Positions 45,101 through 56,802 of a stretch of DNA of 64,000 nt are shown one piece after another (positions within the stretch are counted from its first letter, which is position 1; the number at the start of each line of letters is the position of its first letter). The DNA is taken from the NCBI GenBank assembly GCA_017893485.1, contig CM030358.1, positions 145,528,393-145,592,392 on the forward strand, written 5' to 3'. Position numbers and translations under genes: made by a program. Below the pieces are notes generated by a model, which was given only the letters and a program-made list of their open reading frames with translations, ran no database searches and had not been told where the DNA came from. The DNA comes from Hemerocallis citrina. Taxonomy: Eukaryota; Streptophyta; Magnoliopsida; Asparagales; Asphodelaceae.

Positions 45101-45184
45101 TACCAAATGGAAGGAATGTGATGCCTCTGAAGCAACTTCGGAACCATACTGAGATCTGGTGAAGATATTTCCTCAATTCGACCT

Positions 45185-45247
45185 CGAGGCGAGGGGGGGG
45201 GGGGGGGGGGGGGGAGGGGGGAGGCGGGGGGGGGGGGGGGGGGGAGT
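45185..45247 (+). repeat. Long G-rich tract at the polypurine tract of A
   Basis: A run of almost pure G, with two single A and one C interruptions, extends about 50 bases immediately upstream of the 3' LTR. This is where the polypurine tract belongs. It is far longer than the usual 10-20 bases, so slippage, or a sequencing or assembly error, is possible. It could form a G-quadruplex. Confidence 0.7.
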
Positions 45248-45296
45248 TGTTACACTTTAAATGAAGAGTGGGGACTAATTTATTAATAAAAGTACT
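45248..45296 (+). repeat. Start of the 3' LTR of element A, cut by element D
   Basis: TGTTACACTTTAAATGAAGAGTGGGG...AATAAAAGTACT matches 21502-21551. The LTR then passes directly into element D's LTR. The rest of A's LTR should lie beyond D, right of the window. Confidence 0.75.
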
Positions 45297-46518
45297 TGAT
45301 GTAAAACTTAATCCTAGGTAGAGATATTTCCAAGAAGGATTAATTTTACCAACATGTAATGCGGATCAAGTTAGAAATTCAAACAGTTAATCGGTTCAAC
45401 GGATTTTCAAGAATTGAATTAAGTTTAACAATCTCAATTAAAAGTTCAATTCTATCAATCAACAATAATACTTAATCGTTTTTAGCATGTAAAATATTCA
45501 ATAAAGATTTGTACACTAATCGGCAAGTAGAACACACTGTTAATATTTGTGGACGACAAATAAATCAGATAATATAATAGAGATGATAAAGAGTATAACA
45601 CAAATATTTGAAAAGAGAAAAGAGTTTACCGGGGTTGCGGACAAGGGTAGGCGGCAGCAAAGAACACAGCCGAACAGCAACAACAGAAGGGCGGCAACAA
45701 CAGCAAGGTTACTGTCGATGGCAACAACTGGCGCCTAACGCGACTGGAGGTCGACGACAGAGGGATGGCGACAAGCGGCGGGACTGGACGGCATCGAGCG
45801 GCGGTGATCGCTGGAGGTTGATCGGCAGTGAGGGGGTCTGGTCTCGATTTCTGCAGTCAAAAGGGAAGAGGAGCAGCGTGACGACAGGAGGGTGCTGTCG
45901 AAGGTAGCTTGACGATGGGGTTGGAAGGATAGGGTTTGGCTGTGGGGGATTAGGGTTTCGGGAGAATTGATTTGGGGATTTGGGATGATCGACTTTGATG
46001 GTGGAGGTGAGAGAGGGTAGGGTGACGACGGGGTTGCGATGGACAGTGGAGCTGGGGGTATCGAAGTTGAGCGGGAGGTGGGGGGTTTCAGGAGGGAAAG
46101 GAAAAAGGAGGAAGAAGATAGGGGATTAATTAGGGTTTGGTTAATTTGGGGGTTAGGGTTAGGGTTTGAGTACAGATTTGGGGATGTGGGGATAGTTTAG
46201 AGTTTATCACAAACCCTAAAATTAGATCTCAACTGTATCACACAAAAAGAGAGATGAAGAGCAAAACTCAACACAATTTTTTTATTACTATCAAGAATGA
46301 CATAACTTCTCATTAATCTCAAGGCCTATACATAGGCTCAAAACAAATCTTGATACAAATCTCAAAATATTCTAAAATTTTAAAAATATTATAATATATA
46401 AAAGAAAGATTACATATGGCTATAATTGCCAAAAACAAATATGGTACTGAAATAAAATCCTAAGCTAATAAAGCAGATGTCCTAGACGATGCCGGTGCTG
46501 ATAGAAACGCCCATATCA
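45297..46518 (-). repeat. 3' LTR of element D
   Basis: It starts on the plus strand TGATGTAAAACTTAATC and probably ends CGCCCATATCA (TGATRT...AYATCA). The first 1000 bases match 62971-64000, with indels and substitutions. It contains a GC-rich leader-like stretch at 45620-46190. The inner boundary is inferred from the end of the pol frame and a purine-rich stretch at about 46530-46550 (minus strand). Confidence 0.75.
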
Positions 46519-47830
46519 TCTTGAACCGATGTCCTCATCATTCTTCCCGGGTGGGAAAGGGCTTGACCCATTCGAGTCAAAATCAGTCCTCCTGTCATAG
46601 TGATCCAAAATATCTGGATCCAAGTGTTGGAGCTCTTCACGATCTATCCAAGTATCCTCCGACTCCGGCTTGTTTTTCCATCTTACCAAATACCGATGAA
46701 TACCACCATCTCTAGGAGAGATTATCTGATAATCTAAAACATTATCCAATTCTTCTGTCGATGGGTAAGTAGTATCTGGTAGTGGGGGTAATGGGGGAAT
46801 CTCACCATTAGGCTGCAGAGTAGGCTCATCTATAAGTAGATTTCTAGGATTAAATTATGGGCCTTCATAGGGTACTAGATCCTCAGTATTGAAAATTCTA
46901 CTTATGCCAAAACCTTCAGGAAAATCAACGACATAAGCATTATCATTGATTTTATGAAAAACTTTAAATGAGCCTGCAGCACGTGCAATTAACTTCTTAA
47001 CGGATCCAGCTGGAAACCGTTCCGGACGAATCCGAACCATCACTTCGTCACCCACATTGAAAGTTTTAAATTTCCTTCTAAAATATGCTCTTAGCCTGTA
47101 GTTAAAATTATTCTCATTAATTTTTTTTGAAAATTTTTCTATGCAAGTCATGAATGCGGGATGCAAATGCAGATGCAGACTCGAAGACTCGGTAATGTTC
47201 TAACATAGGAACAAGATCTATAGGCTGCCTAGGACGATAATCAAGTACAACTTCGTGTGTACTCATGCCATTGGTTCAATTCTTAGATGTATTATAAGCA
47301 AATTCAGCAACCGTTAATTTTAAATCCCATATTTCTAAGTTCTCTCCCACAAGGGTACGCAAGAGATTGCTAAGACTCCGATTGACAACCTCAGTCTGTC
47401 CATCAATTTGTGGGTGATAGGATGAAGAGAACCTCAATTTCGTACCTATTTTGTGCCATAGGGTCTTCCAAAAATAACTCGTGAATTTCACATCCCTATC
47501 AGACAATGGTTTTTGGCAACCCATGTAGCTTCATAATGTTATCAAATAAGATCTGAGCTACACGAGATGCATCGAAAGCTTTCGAGCATGGTAGGAAGTG
47601 GACCATTTTAGAAAAATGGTCCACGACTACAAGAATGAAATTGTGTTTCTTTTGTGTTTTCGGTAAGCCTAACACGAAATCTATACTCACATCTTCCCAA
47701 GGGCGACTGGGAATAGGTAATGGAGTATACAGGCCTGTGTTCTATTTTTGTTGCTTGGCGAGTTGACAAGTATGACATCTGTTAACAAGTCCCGCAACAT
47801 CTCTCTTTAACTTCGGCCAGTAAAACCTAT
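46519..47830 (-). pseudogene. Integrase and chromodomain of element D
   Basis: The minus strand reads CHTCQLAK (zinc region, near 47765), MSIDFVLGLPKTQKK with the first Asp, then [13 protein letters not shown] and [14 protein letters not shown] with the second Asp and Glu. A C-terminal block follows (VGDEVMVRIRPERFPAG). The end (46749-46516) is a chromodomain: YLVRWKNKPESEDTWIDREEL. One-base shifts near 47510 and a break at about 47170-47276 make it non-functional. Chromodomains target such integrases to heterochromatin. Confidence 0.88.
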
Positions 47831-47894
47831 GTTTCACAGCATCAATGTTCTTGCTATGCCCAAAGTGTCCAACAAGATCTCCAGCGTGCAATTC

Positions 47895-48434
47895 TCAAAC
47901 AAGATATTCTCGTAATGATGTACTAGGAATGCACAGTTTGGAGCGATAGAAGAGATAACCATCTTTCAGGAAATAATCATCTATCACTCGAGTGATGCCA
48001 TCCTTCAAAGAGGTGTAGATCTCGTGAAAATTTGGGCAGAAGGCATACTCATCTTTTAATCTCTCAAAATCAATAATTTCGATGGGCAATGTCGCTAAGA
48101 TCATGTGACAATAACTGAGCGCATCCGCGACCTTATTATCAATCCCTTTAGTATGCCTAATGGTATATGAATACTCTTGTAGGAACTTTACCCATTTAGC
48201 ACGACTCGGATTCAACTTTTGTTGAGAATTAAGGAATCTTAAGGCCTCATGGTCTGAGAAAATGACGAATTCTTGCAGGAGATAATGTCGCCAATAACAA
48301 AGTGACTGAATTACCGCATACAACTCCTTGTCATAAATGGAGTATTTTTGTTTTGCTTCGTACAACTTTTCACTGAAATAAGCAACAGGATGACACTCTT
48401 AACTGAGGATTCCACTTATACCAATACCAAAAGC
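47895..48434 (-). pseudogene. RNase H of element D, second part
   Basis: After the solo LTR the frame resumes: DASGIGISGILS, a stop, then HPVAYFSEKLYEAKQKYSIY, DKELYAVIQSLCYWRHYLL, FVIFSDHEALRFLNSQQKL, RHTKGIDNKVADALS. These are the usual RNase H motifs, with KELYA and the D of SDHEAL present. A stop near 48403 precedes the block; a frame break at 47895 follows. Confidence 0.87.
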
Positions 48435-51247
48435 TGTAACCCCTATTTTGAATTTTATTGTATTTTTATTTCTTTCCTAGATTATTGTATCCGAATTCTT
48501 TTATTATATTATACCTTGCTTTTTCTTGGGCTCTTTATTTTCTCTTGTTTGATCTGTGCTCTTTTGGTTGACATTTTGCTATTTTTGGTTCATTGCAAAA
48601 TTTTTCTCTTCCTATTTTGAGTTTGATTTGCTCTGCTTTATGTTCATCTCATTGTTTTATGCTTGTTCGTCAATTTTTGGAGCCAAAACCGACACCCAAA
48701 ACCCATTAAACCACAACCCAGAACCCAGTTTCTAATCCCCTATAAATACCCTATTTAATTAAACCCTAATTATATATTACCCTCTCTCTCTCCTCCGCCG
48801 TTTCTCTCTCCCCGACCCTCATCTCTCCTCTCTCTCTGTTTTCACCCAACTGGAACCCATCACCTTGCCACCTCCGACGACCACCGCCTTCATCATCCAC
48901 CATCGTCCTCGTCACCGTCCCCTCATCGCCCTCCGATCATCTTCCCCGTCTTCGTCATCCACCGCCCAAACCCATCACCGAACCACCTTTGCTCCACCGC
49001 CGAACCCCATTACCCATTGCATCTACCCCCATCCTCGCCACTGCCGCTGTGATCCCTCGCCGTGCACCCCCTTCACCCTCCGGAGACCCCTCCTAGTGTC
49101 CTCATCGCCGTCCAGCCCCGTCGCCGTCTTCCCCTGTTTCCGAGTGAAAACAGAGCCGCTGCCTCGCCGTCGCTCTCGCCGTTGTCGTTGCTTCCCGACC
49201 GCAGCAACGTCCCCGCGGTAGTCGCCGAAGTCCCGCCCGCTCTCCTCTCTCTCTCTCTCTCTGTGTGTGTGTCGAAGGTTGAAGAAGGGAGACAAAGTGT
49301 GATTGGCCGGTGTGGCAGTTTGCTGTTTTGGCTTGGTGGATCGGGGATTGGTGTTCGCTGTTTTGCCCCGATCCGGCGTGGATTGCTCCCGTTTGGTTGC
49401 TAATTTGGAGTTCGCCGTTTGGTATTTTTCCATGTGTCTCGCTCGTGTTCTTGTGGATCGTCGTCCGGGATTCTAATCCCGTTATTCTTTATTATTCGAA
49501 TATGCAATTTAACAAGCAAGCCTTTTCTTGAACTAGTATTTTATTTTGTTCAAGATCCCCTTTGATCTCTACAAGTAAATCCCGTCCTTTTTCTTGTCAT
49601 GCTTATTTGACAATTTTATTAAGTTTATTAAGGGTTTACACGAGCTAACCCGCGATACTCTTAACATTGTGCCGTTCTCTTTGATCTAAAACCTAGTCCA
49701 TGTTGTATCTTGCATATGCACTTACATGTACATAACTAGATCCATGCTATAGACTCGTTGATGAACTGAAACTGTTAGACTGAATTTGATTGATTACCAT
49801 ACCTGTGATATTACATCTAAGAACTGAAATTTTGCATGTTAAACATCTATTAACACTTGGATCATTAATTTGCATGAAAGTATGATTGTATAATTTAATC
49901 GTTGCCTATTCATGTTCAAATAAAATCTGGACTGCTGTGTTGCTGTTCAATAATTTATTTGACCATGTTAACAGTAAAATAAAAATCTGAAATAAATTAG
50001 GCTGAACCTAGACATGTGTAGGAATGACCCAGAATTTTTATAGATTTATTTGATGAGTTCTCTTACTCGAAACAAATAGGCGAACACAGATTACATCATG
50101 CGGCCTGAACATAAAATCTGAATAAAATAGAGTTTTCACCATAGTTTCTGTATCTTTTATGTGCCTTAAATATATTCGCTGGAACCGTATGGAAGTCTAG
50201 TTTCTAGAATTTTCGACGGATCCAGATTTGCTATTTTGTATTAGCAGTAATCCATGTTTTAGTACAGCAAGGTCATGCTGTCCTGATTTTGTAAATTGTA
50301 TGTATATGACTTGTTTGCTCCATGCTTTGTCTGTAACGCATAGAATTAGTCACACTTAGTATTATACAATATTGACACCTTCTTGCATGCTCACATAGAA
50401 TGAAATAAAATGATAACAAGCCGGGATAATATGAGATGACTTGGTAGTGAACAATCGGATATTGTACTCGGTTGGGCCCTACTGTACTGACCTGTACTGT
50501 ATGGCCATAAAACCCTGCCTGATAAACACTGACACTGAACATTAAATACCAATTACTGGGCCGAGTACACGAACCGTACACTGTGTGTTTGCACCGAAGC
50601 TGTAGTATGGGATGCAGTAGTACGTGCACTAGATAGGTAATAAAATGATTAATAACCTGTATTTATCATCTCATGCTTGATCCTGTATATAACTGATTAT
50701 ATATAGATCATTCTCATTATTGCCTGCTCTTTGCTTTGCTATTTGACTTTGATCATGTCCTTTCCTTTAATATGCATGTTACCTTTATCTTTTGTTTTCC
50801 TCTACTTGCTGTCGACGACTTGCTCTAAGGACACTCTTTTCTTTCTTTTTAGATCAAGTATTTACAGGTACTGAAGGAGCTATACCAGAAGCAATTGGTG
50901 AGCAACGATTCTATAGATGGAGCTGTTTTTCGCTGCTTAATTTATTTTCTTGCTAGTTTATTATTTTGAACATTGTTATGACTTGTACTTTGTTTTGGAC
51001 TTATGTTCCCGGAGTTTATTTTTCCCAGATATTTGGATTTTCTCATGTTGGATATTATTATTGTTGGATTATTTCATTTATTATTGAAGTTATATTGATT
51101 CATGTGATTATATTTCTTCCTGCGTGGTTGTGTTTGTTGTTGCATATTGTTGAGTTAGTCTGATACAGCTTATGGATGGTGTTTACATCATTCGCTGGGC
51201 CTACGTTACGTACTCGTATTTCGTATTTTGGGAAGCGGGGCATGACA
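48435..51247 (+). mobile_element. Solo LTR F, 2.8 kb, in the RNase H region of D
   Basis: TGTAACCCCTATTTTG to GCGGGGCATGACA, flanked by AAAGC (48430-48434) and GAAGC (51248-51252). Removing it and one flank joins CDAS to GIGISGILS in frame, which proves the boundaries. A TATA box (CCTATAAATACC, near 48740) shows plus orientation. It is homologous along its length to the solo LTR at 37260-40390. No internal domain, primer site or polypurine tract is present, so it is a recombination product (solo LTR). Confidence 0.88.
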
Positions 51248-51252
51248 GAAGC

Positions 51253-52439
51253 ATCGCACGTTACTTCGAAGACTTTAGTGAAATCAGGAAACCTCATGAC
51301 AGGTGTCTGAGTCATTCTTTTCTTGATCTCTTCAAAGGCTTTCATGGCTTCTTTCGACCAAACAAATTCACCTTTCTTCAAACAGTCGGTTATCGGAGCT
51401 ATGATCGTGCTATGATCCTTGCACAAACCGACGATAGAAGGTGGCAAGACCATGAAAACTCCGCACATCACGAATATTGCGGCGCTCAGGCCACTCAGAT
51501 AGCTCGTATCTTTTCTGGGTCAGCAGATACTCCTCGAGCAGAAACAATAAATCCCACAAAGATAATCTGATCGGAGAGGAAGGTACATTTGGTAGGATTA
51601 GCATAAAGCTGTTCCTTCCTCAAAACACCATAGACCTGTCTCAAATGGTCAAGATGTTGCCTAATGGATCGGCTGTAAATGAGAATACCATCAAAGCACA
51701 CCACAAGGAACTTGCCCATAAAGGGATGGAGTACTTGCGTCATGATTCTCATAAACGTACTCGGAGCATTTGTCATTCCAAATGGCATGACCATCCATTC
51801 GTACAGGCCATCCTTCGTCTTGAAGGCGGTCTTCCATTCATCACCAGGACGAACACGTATTTGGTGGTAGCCACTTTGAAGATCAATCTTAGAAAAGATT
51901 GTGGCACCAAACATCATGTCCAACATGTCATCCAAACAGGGAATGGAAAAACGGTACTTTACCGTGATCTTGTTTATGGCACGATTGTCCACACACATAT
52001 GCCAGGTTCCATCTTTCTTTAGCGTCAATAGAGCGGGAACAACACAAGGACTTAAACTTTCTTTGATGAAGTCCTTTACCAATAACTCATCAACTTGCCT
52101 TTTTAACTCGGCATGCTCTGTCGGATTCATCCGATAATGTGGCAAGTTGAGTAGACTCGCTCCCAGAACCAGATCAATAGCGTGCTGGATGTCACACAGT
52201 GGAGGAAGCTGGTTGGGGAGGTCAGCAGGAAACACATCTGCAAATTCTTGTAAAGCTGGCGTAACTTGAGGCGGGATGAGTGACTTAGGGACGTCTCTCG
52301 CTGTGAGTAAAAGAATTTTAGCCCCTTTTTCAATTTCTTTCATGAGTTCCTTTTCACCTATATATGTTACTTCCTTGCCCTTTCTCGAGGGAGCTGGTGT
52401 TGTTTCAGCCGGACCAGTTCGTGGTCTCACTGGTATGAG
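51253..52439 (-). pseudogene. Reverse transcriptase of element D, catalytic Asp lost
   Basis: The frame 52430-51495 holds [96 protein letters not shown] and [11 protein letters not shown]. The catalytic motif normally reads FDDI; the second Asp is Gly here. The thumb and connection continue to 51253 in another frame (RSFHGLATFYRRFV, then PVMRFPDFTKVFEVTCDAS). One frameshift lies near 51500. Confidence 0.9.
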
Positions 52440-52585
52440 CTTTATTTTTAGTCCATCGTGCTAGAACACACATTGGTTGGATCGACCATATATGGTCACA
52501 TCGTGGTCGTATAACCAAGGTCTCCCTAAAATGACTTGACCCACATCTATTTTAAGCACATCACACCAAATTTGCGCTTTGTATG
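52440..52585 (-). pseudogene. Protease 3' part of element D
   Basis: The minus strand reads AQIWCDVLKIDVGQVILGRP, then WLYDHDVTIYGRSNQCVF and a stop. It is the C-terminal half of the retropepsin domain; the N-terminal half lies at 60310-60603 beyond element E. Joining them after removing E and one GTAWG duplication gives VDFKAYKAQIWCDV in frame. Confidence 0.85.
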
Positions 52586-53379
52586 TGTGGTAGGGTAAAA
52601 ATGGCTGGGGGCCCAACCAGGACCCAATACAACTCTCACTCGAAAAATGGTAAAAACAACAATATGGTTCGGCTTCGAGCCTCTCCAGGGTCGGCGCCGA
52701 GCCTCAATTTCACCCCCACAGATCTAGTCTCCTCGTATCCGACCAGTCCCGGTGTACCTCGACCCCCGATCCGCGACAGCCCCACGGGCCGTCCGCCCAG
52801 CCTGGTAAAGGATGAAGATGACCTGGCACAACCTAGACCATCAGATTCTCCTAGAAGCACAGGAGCCCCATGATCAGCCATGTCGGTTCCAAATACCGCC
52901 AAGGGCTTTGCCACGTCAGCCCTATACCACTCTTGGTACTGCCACTTCAGCCCTAAACCCCTTGGGCCTTCCGCCACGACAGGCCCATGGGCTTTCGGGT
53001 TCAGACCCGGCCCCCAAGCGGATCCGTACCCGGTTAGAATTCCCTATAAATACCAGACCCTCACCCACCTTTTCAGGTAATCAATCTTTTGCCACCTAAA
53101 TTCTCCTAGTTATTGCAACTCTCTCACAGAGACTGACTAGATCGTCAGAAGGTCCGCCACCGGGATAAACCCCGGTGTTTCAGGACCGTCTGCAGGTACA
53201 CAAGACCTCGGATCCGAGCCCTCTGATCCGAGCCCAGACATCCACCTCATTCCGAGCCCGTCGCAGGTACCGCCCGGTCAGCCGAGGGTCGTCTGACAAG
53301 CAGCTTTCTCCTTCAATACAAATCGAGTCCGAACTCACACCTGGTGTATCCACACGTCTCCCAGAAACAAACCGCATCA
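52586..53379 (+). repeat. 5' LTR of element E
   Basis: It runs TGTGGTAGGGTAAAAATGG to AAACCGCATCA. The 3' two thirds (about 52838-53379) match 59768-60309 closely. TATA box CCTATAAATACC lies near 53043. The first 250 bp have no counterpart in the 3' LTR region. Confidence 0.8.
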
Positions 53380-53382
53380 GGT

Positions 53383-53399
53383 TGGCGCCGTCTGTGGGA
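53383..53399 (+). promoter_or_regulatory. Primer-binding site of element E
   Basis: TGGCGCCGTCTGTGGGA starts three bases after the LTR. The same sequence start (TGGCGCCGTCT) occurs in element B. It fits a tRNA with 3' end GGCGCCA; I cannot name the tRNA with certainty. Confidence 0.8.
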
Positions 53400-53459
53400 A
53401 CACTGCTTCAGAAGCCGACCCGAGCCCGACCATCAAGGGACCTCGACAGCCGAACTCTC

Positions 53460-55739
53460 ATGGCCTCCAAGGGCAAGGGGGCTGCTACCTCCGTCAACCG
53501 ACGGGACTCGCCCCCACCAACTGCTGACGCCGGGCCACGCATTTCGAAACACGGGGCTCCCCATCAGGGATCCCAAAGGAGCGTCACCTGTCAAGTCCAG
53601 CCTGACCTACGGGGGATTATCGTCAACCGGCAGGTTAGCCGCAGCAGGGGAAGGGCCGCTTCCAACTCGGCCCCGAACCATCCAAGACCGCCGCCCGATG
53701 GACGGATGCCAGCGCTCAGCCGCGTCGGAAGGCAACCTTCAGACCGACCAAACAGGGTCGAGGGAGCCCCCGTCACTCACAAGGAGTTCCAGGATTTCCG
53801 AAGGGAAATTCTTGGGGCTCTCCGACGGGCCCCTAGGGAGGAAGCCCTCCATTCCCAAACCGGGTCGAACGCCGAGGCCAGCGTGTCCCGCCCGTCGACA
53901 ATCCAGCCAGAGGACGATGGCGTACTCCTAAGGCGCCTCCAAGAAATGGAGGATCGCCTCGATCACATAGGAGACGATGGCCAACGAGCGGCTCAGGGGT
54001 ACAGACCTGTCCGTCCTCCCTTCTCCGCCCCCATCCTCCAAGCGGAAATACCCAGGAATTTCCGACCACCTCAATTCGAGACCTACGACGGCGAGGGAGA
54101 TCCTGCTGATCACATGGAGGGTTTCAAAACCCTCATGATGATTCACAGCGCCTCGGATCCTCTGCTGTGCCGAGCCTTCCCTGCCACCCTTCGGGGTCCG
54201 GCTCGTGAATGGTTCTCGAAGCTCACCCCCGGCTCCATTTACTCCTTCGACCAACTGAAGGGCAATTTCCTTGCCCACTTTGTCACCAGTCGGAAGGCCG
54301 AAAGGACCAGCACCTCTTTACTTGGGCTCAGGCAGATAGAGGGGGAGTCACTAAGAGTGTTCGTCCGGAGGTTTACCGCAGAGGCAAGGTCGGTCTCCTC
54401 CCTTGATCCAGGCGTCGCCTCGGCGGCATTTCGGCACAATGTCCGTCATGGACAGCTGAAGGCTTCTCTGGCGAAGAAACCCCCCGTCGACTTTCCCGAC
54501 CTCCTCAACAGGGTCGAGAAGTACATTAGGGCAGAAGAGGCCCTTAACCCCGACGATACCAGGGAGGCCACCGGGAATGGAAAACGGGCGGCCGAAGAAG
54601 TCGAACCATCAAAGAAGGCTCCGAGGGACGCGGGAGCCATGAAGAAGGTCCCGCCGGTCCCCCGCTTCGAGAGGTACACTCCCTTGACACATAATGTGTC
54701 CGCCATCCTCTTAGAAGTCGAAGACAAAGTCATTGTCCGACTACCTCCTCGACCTAATAACAACAAGAGGCGAGATCAGCGCTTCTACTGCCGCTTCCAC
54801 AGAGATCATGGGCACGAAACCGACCAATGTCGGGCCCTGAAAGACGAAATTGAGGAGCTCATCTCACGAGGGTACCTCCGAGAATTCACCCGAGAAGGCC
54901 CACGGGATCGGCGAGATGCTAGGAACCGAAGGCTTTCGCCTCCGAACCCTACTCCGAACCGCATCCAAGGTCGGGACCCCGAGTCCGAGGGAACCGCGGA
55001 TACGCCATTCATCTTGCACTGTGTCCACGGGGGGGCGATGGGAGGAGAATCAGATACTTCCCGAAAAGCCTTCATCCGAGAGGTGAATGCTGTCCAATAC
55101 AACCCCTCGCCCAAGCTACAACCGATGCCAGTCTCCTTCTCAGGAGAGGACCTCGAAGGCGTTCGCCTACCCCACTGCGATGCCCTCGCCATTAGCCTCC
55201 ACATGGCTAATTGTGAGGTTCGCTGAATCCTCGTCGACAACGGCAGCTCAGTTAATATTCTTTTCCTCGAAGCCTTCGAGAATCTCAAGTTACCTAGAGG
55301 CAAACTCAAGCCGGCCGGATACACCTTGCATGGGTTCTCCGGCGTCCCCGTCGTGATAGAAGGGATTGTTACCCTCGACGTTACCGCAGGATCGGCCCCT
55401 GTCAAGAGGACCGAGTCCATGGACTTCATGGTGGTGAATGTCAAGGCGGCTTACAACGCCATACTCGGCCGACCCGGACTGTGCTCCCTCCAAGCGGTGC
55501 CTTCGGCTTACCATCTGAAACTTAAATTTCCCACCCCGCAAGGAGTCGGCATCGTCCGAGGCAGCCAAGAAGCAGCGCGATCGTGCTACATGACCACCGT
55601 CGGGGGAGGTGTGTTCCCCCTCGACGCCGTCGAACTCGAACTTGAGAGGGACGGCCCTGCTCTCGAACCCGCCGTCGAGCTGGAGGAGGTCTCATTCGAC
55701 GTCGAGCACCTAATGAAGTTCCTTGAGGGACGAACATAG
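53460..55739 (+). CDS. Gag-protease of element E, one in-frame stop
   Basis: From the ATG at 53460 (MASKGKGAATSVNRR) the frame is open for 588 codons to a TGA at 55224-55226, and continues in frame to a TAG at 55737-55739. The disordered N region is followed by the gag core: FRPPQFETYDGEGDPADHME, ATLRGPAREWFSKL, ESLRVFVRRFTAEARSVSS, FRHNVRHGQLKASLAK. Next come the zinc finger CRFHRDHGHETDQC and the protease ILVDNGSSVNILF. The TGA replaces the Arg codon (CGA) expected before ILVDNG, one substitution upstream of the active site. It could be a simple mutation or a read-through site; I favour mutation. Gag itself looks intact and could form particles. Confidence 0.85.
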
Positions 55740-56000
55740 GTTCTAGCTTGGCTAAATGTAAATATGTTTTTGTGTAAGCGCTCATATGCAAAGGGCCATC
55801 TTAGCGGCCCTCCCTATCTTATACGAAAGAAATCTCTTTTTGTCAAACTCCAAGCGCCTCGCCGACTCGGACTCAGGCCAGGGAGACTTCACAACACCCC
55901 ACGCCGATCCCTTGCGGATCGACAGGGCCGAACCACACCCCCTTCATCATTCATCACACTATCAGCCAGAGCAAAGAGTGAAAAGAATTCCTTATTCATA
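55740..56000. other. Junction where pol is missing in element E
   Basis: The protease stop at 55739 is followed by about 260 bp of non-coding DNA and then the 3' end of the antisense gene. In element B about 4 kb of RT, RNase H and integrase lie at the corresponding point. A polyadenylation signal for the antisense gene (AATAAA on the minus strand, near 56008) lies here. Confidence 0.65.
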
Positions 56001-56082
56001 CTCCTTTATTGGGTTCTGAGAAAACAAACAAAGACCGTTACAGGACCACTCCCCTCACCTCAAACTAAAGGAAGCCTCCATC

Positions 56083-56592
56083 TTAGGGTCCGACGAATGG
56101 CGGGACCACTCCGATCGAACGGCTTGGAGCCCTCTCCTCGTCATGGCGGCCCTTCGGCTCGGCAACGGTCGACACACCAGCCACGGAGCTCCGGGCATCA
56201 ACTGGCCGTGTGCGCTCCAGCAGCAGCAGCGCAGAGGGAACCCCCTCCGCTCGCCGACCCACTGAGGAAGATGTCGAGACACCCAGCAACGTCTTGTAAC
56301 GGTGTATCTCCATCTCCTTCTCCACTATGACGTCACGAAGTAGCCTCTTAGAGGAGGGTCTCTGCACCGAGGCACTCGACATGGTATATCCAAGTCCGAC
56401 GCCTCCGAGTTCTCGATCCACCAACGCCCTCCTCAGCAGGCTTGCCTCCTGACTCAAGGCTTCAGACTTGTTCCGATAATAATTGAAGGCCGCATCAGTA
56501 TCGCGAGCCCCCTTTCGATAGCGAACCAAAGTGGCCTCCAGGGCCTCAACCTTGCTCCGGAGCCACGCCACGTCGGAACGGCGGGGGTCCAC
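56083..56592 (-). CDS. Second antisense frame of E: coiled-coil protein
   Basis: The open frame begins at DPRRSDVAWLRSKVEALEAT without an ATG and may be a spliced 3' exon of the gene at 56803-59064. It is predicted to be coiled coil (VEALEATLVRYRKGARD, NKSEALSQEASLLRRALV). After that come SVQRPSSKRLLRDVIVEKEM and EIHRYKTLLG, matching the broken copy in B at 29200-29757. The tail is proline- and serine-rich, ending PPFVGP before TAG. Conservation between the two Tat-type elements suggests it was under selection. Function unknown. Confidence 0.6.
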   Translation of the reverse strand: MDPRRSDVAWLRSKVEALEATLVRYRKGARDTDAAFNYYRNKSEALSQEASLLRRALVDRELGGVGLGYTMSSASVQRPSSKRLLRDVIVEKEMEIHRYKTLLGVSTSSSVGRRAEGVPSALLLLERTRPVDARSSVAGVSTVAEPKGRHDEERAPSRSIGVVPPFVGP

Positions 56593-56802
56593 CTCGGGAA
56601 GGGGAGCCGTAACCTATAAGAGAGCCAGCCCACTCAAAACACATAAGCAAAAAGGTTCGAAAAAATCCGTGGTCAAAACACTTGGCCAGTCAAAAATCAT
56701 CTTTTATAAATGAAATCACTTCTTACAAAAAAGCGGTGGCCAGTCCGCGGGAGGCAAATACAATCGAAGAGAAATGGAAAAAGAGAGACAGAATTATACA
56801 AC

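Noticed and set aside
45600..45910. Open frames rich in Arg, Gly and Gln in the LTR of D
   Set aside because: The partner LTR at 63280-63490 has indels that change the frame; the stretch is a non-coding leader made of GC-rich triplets.
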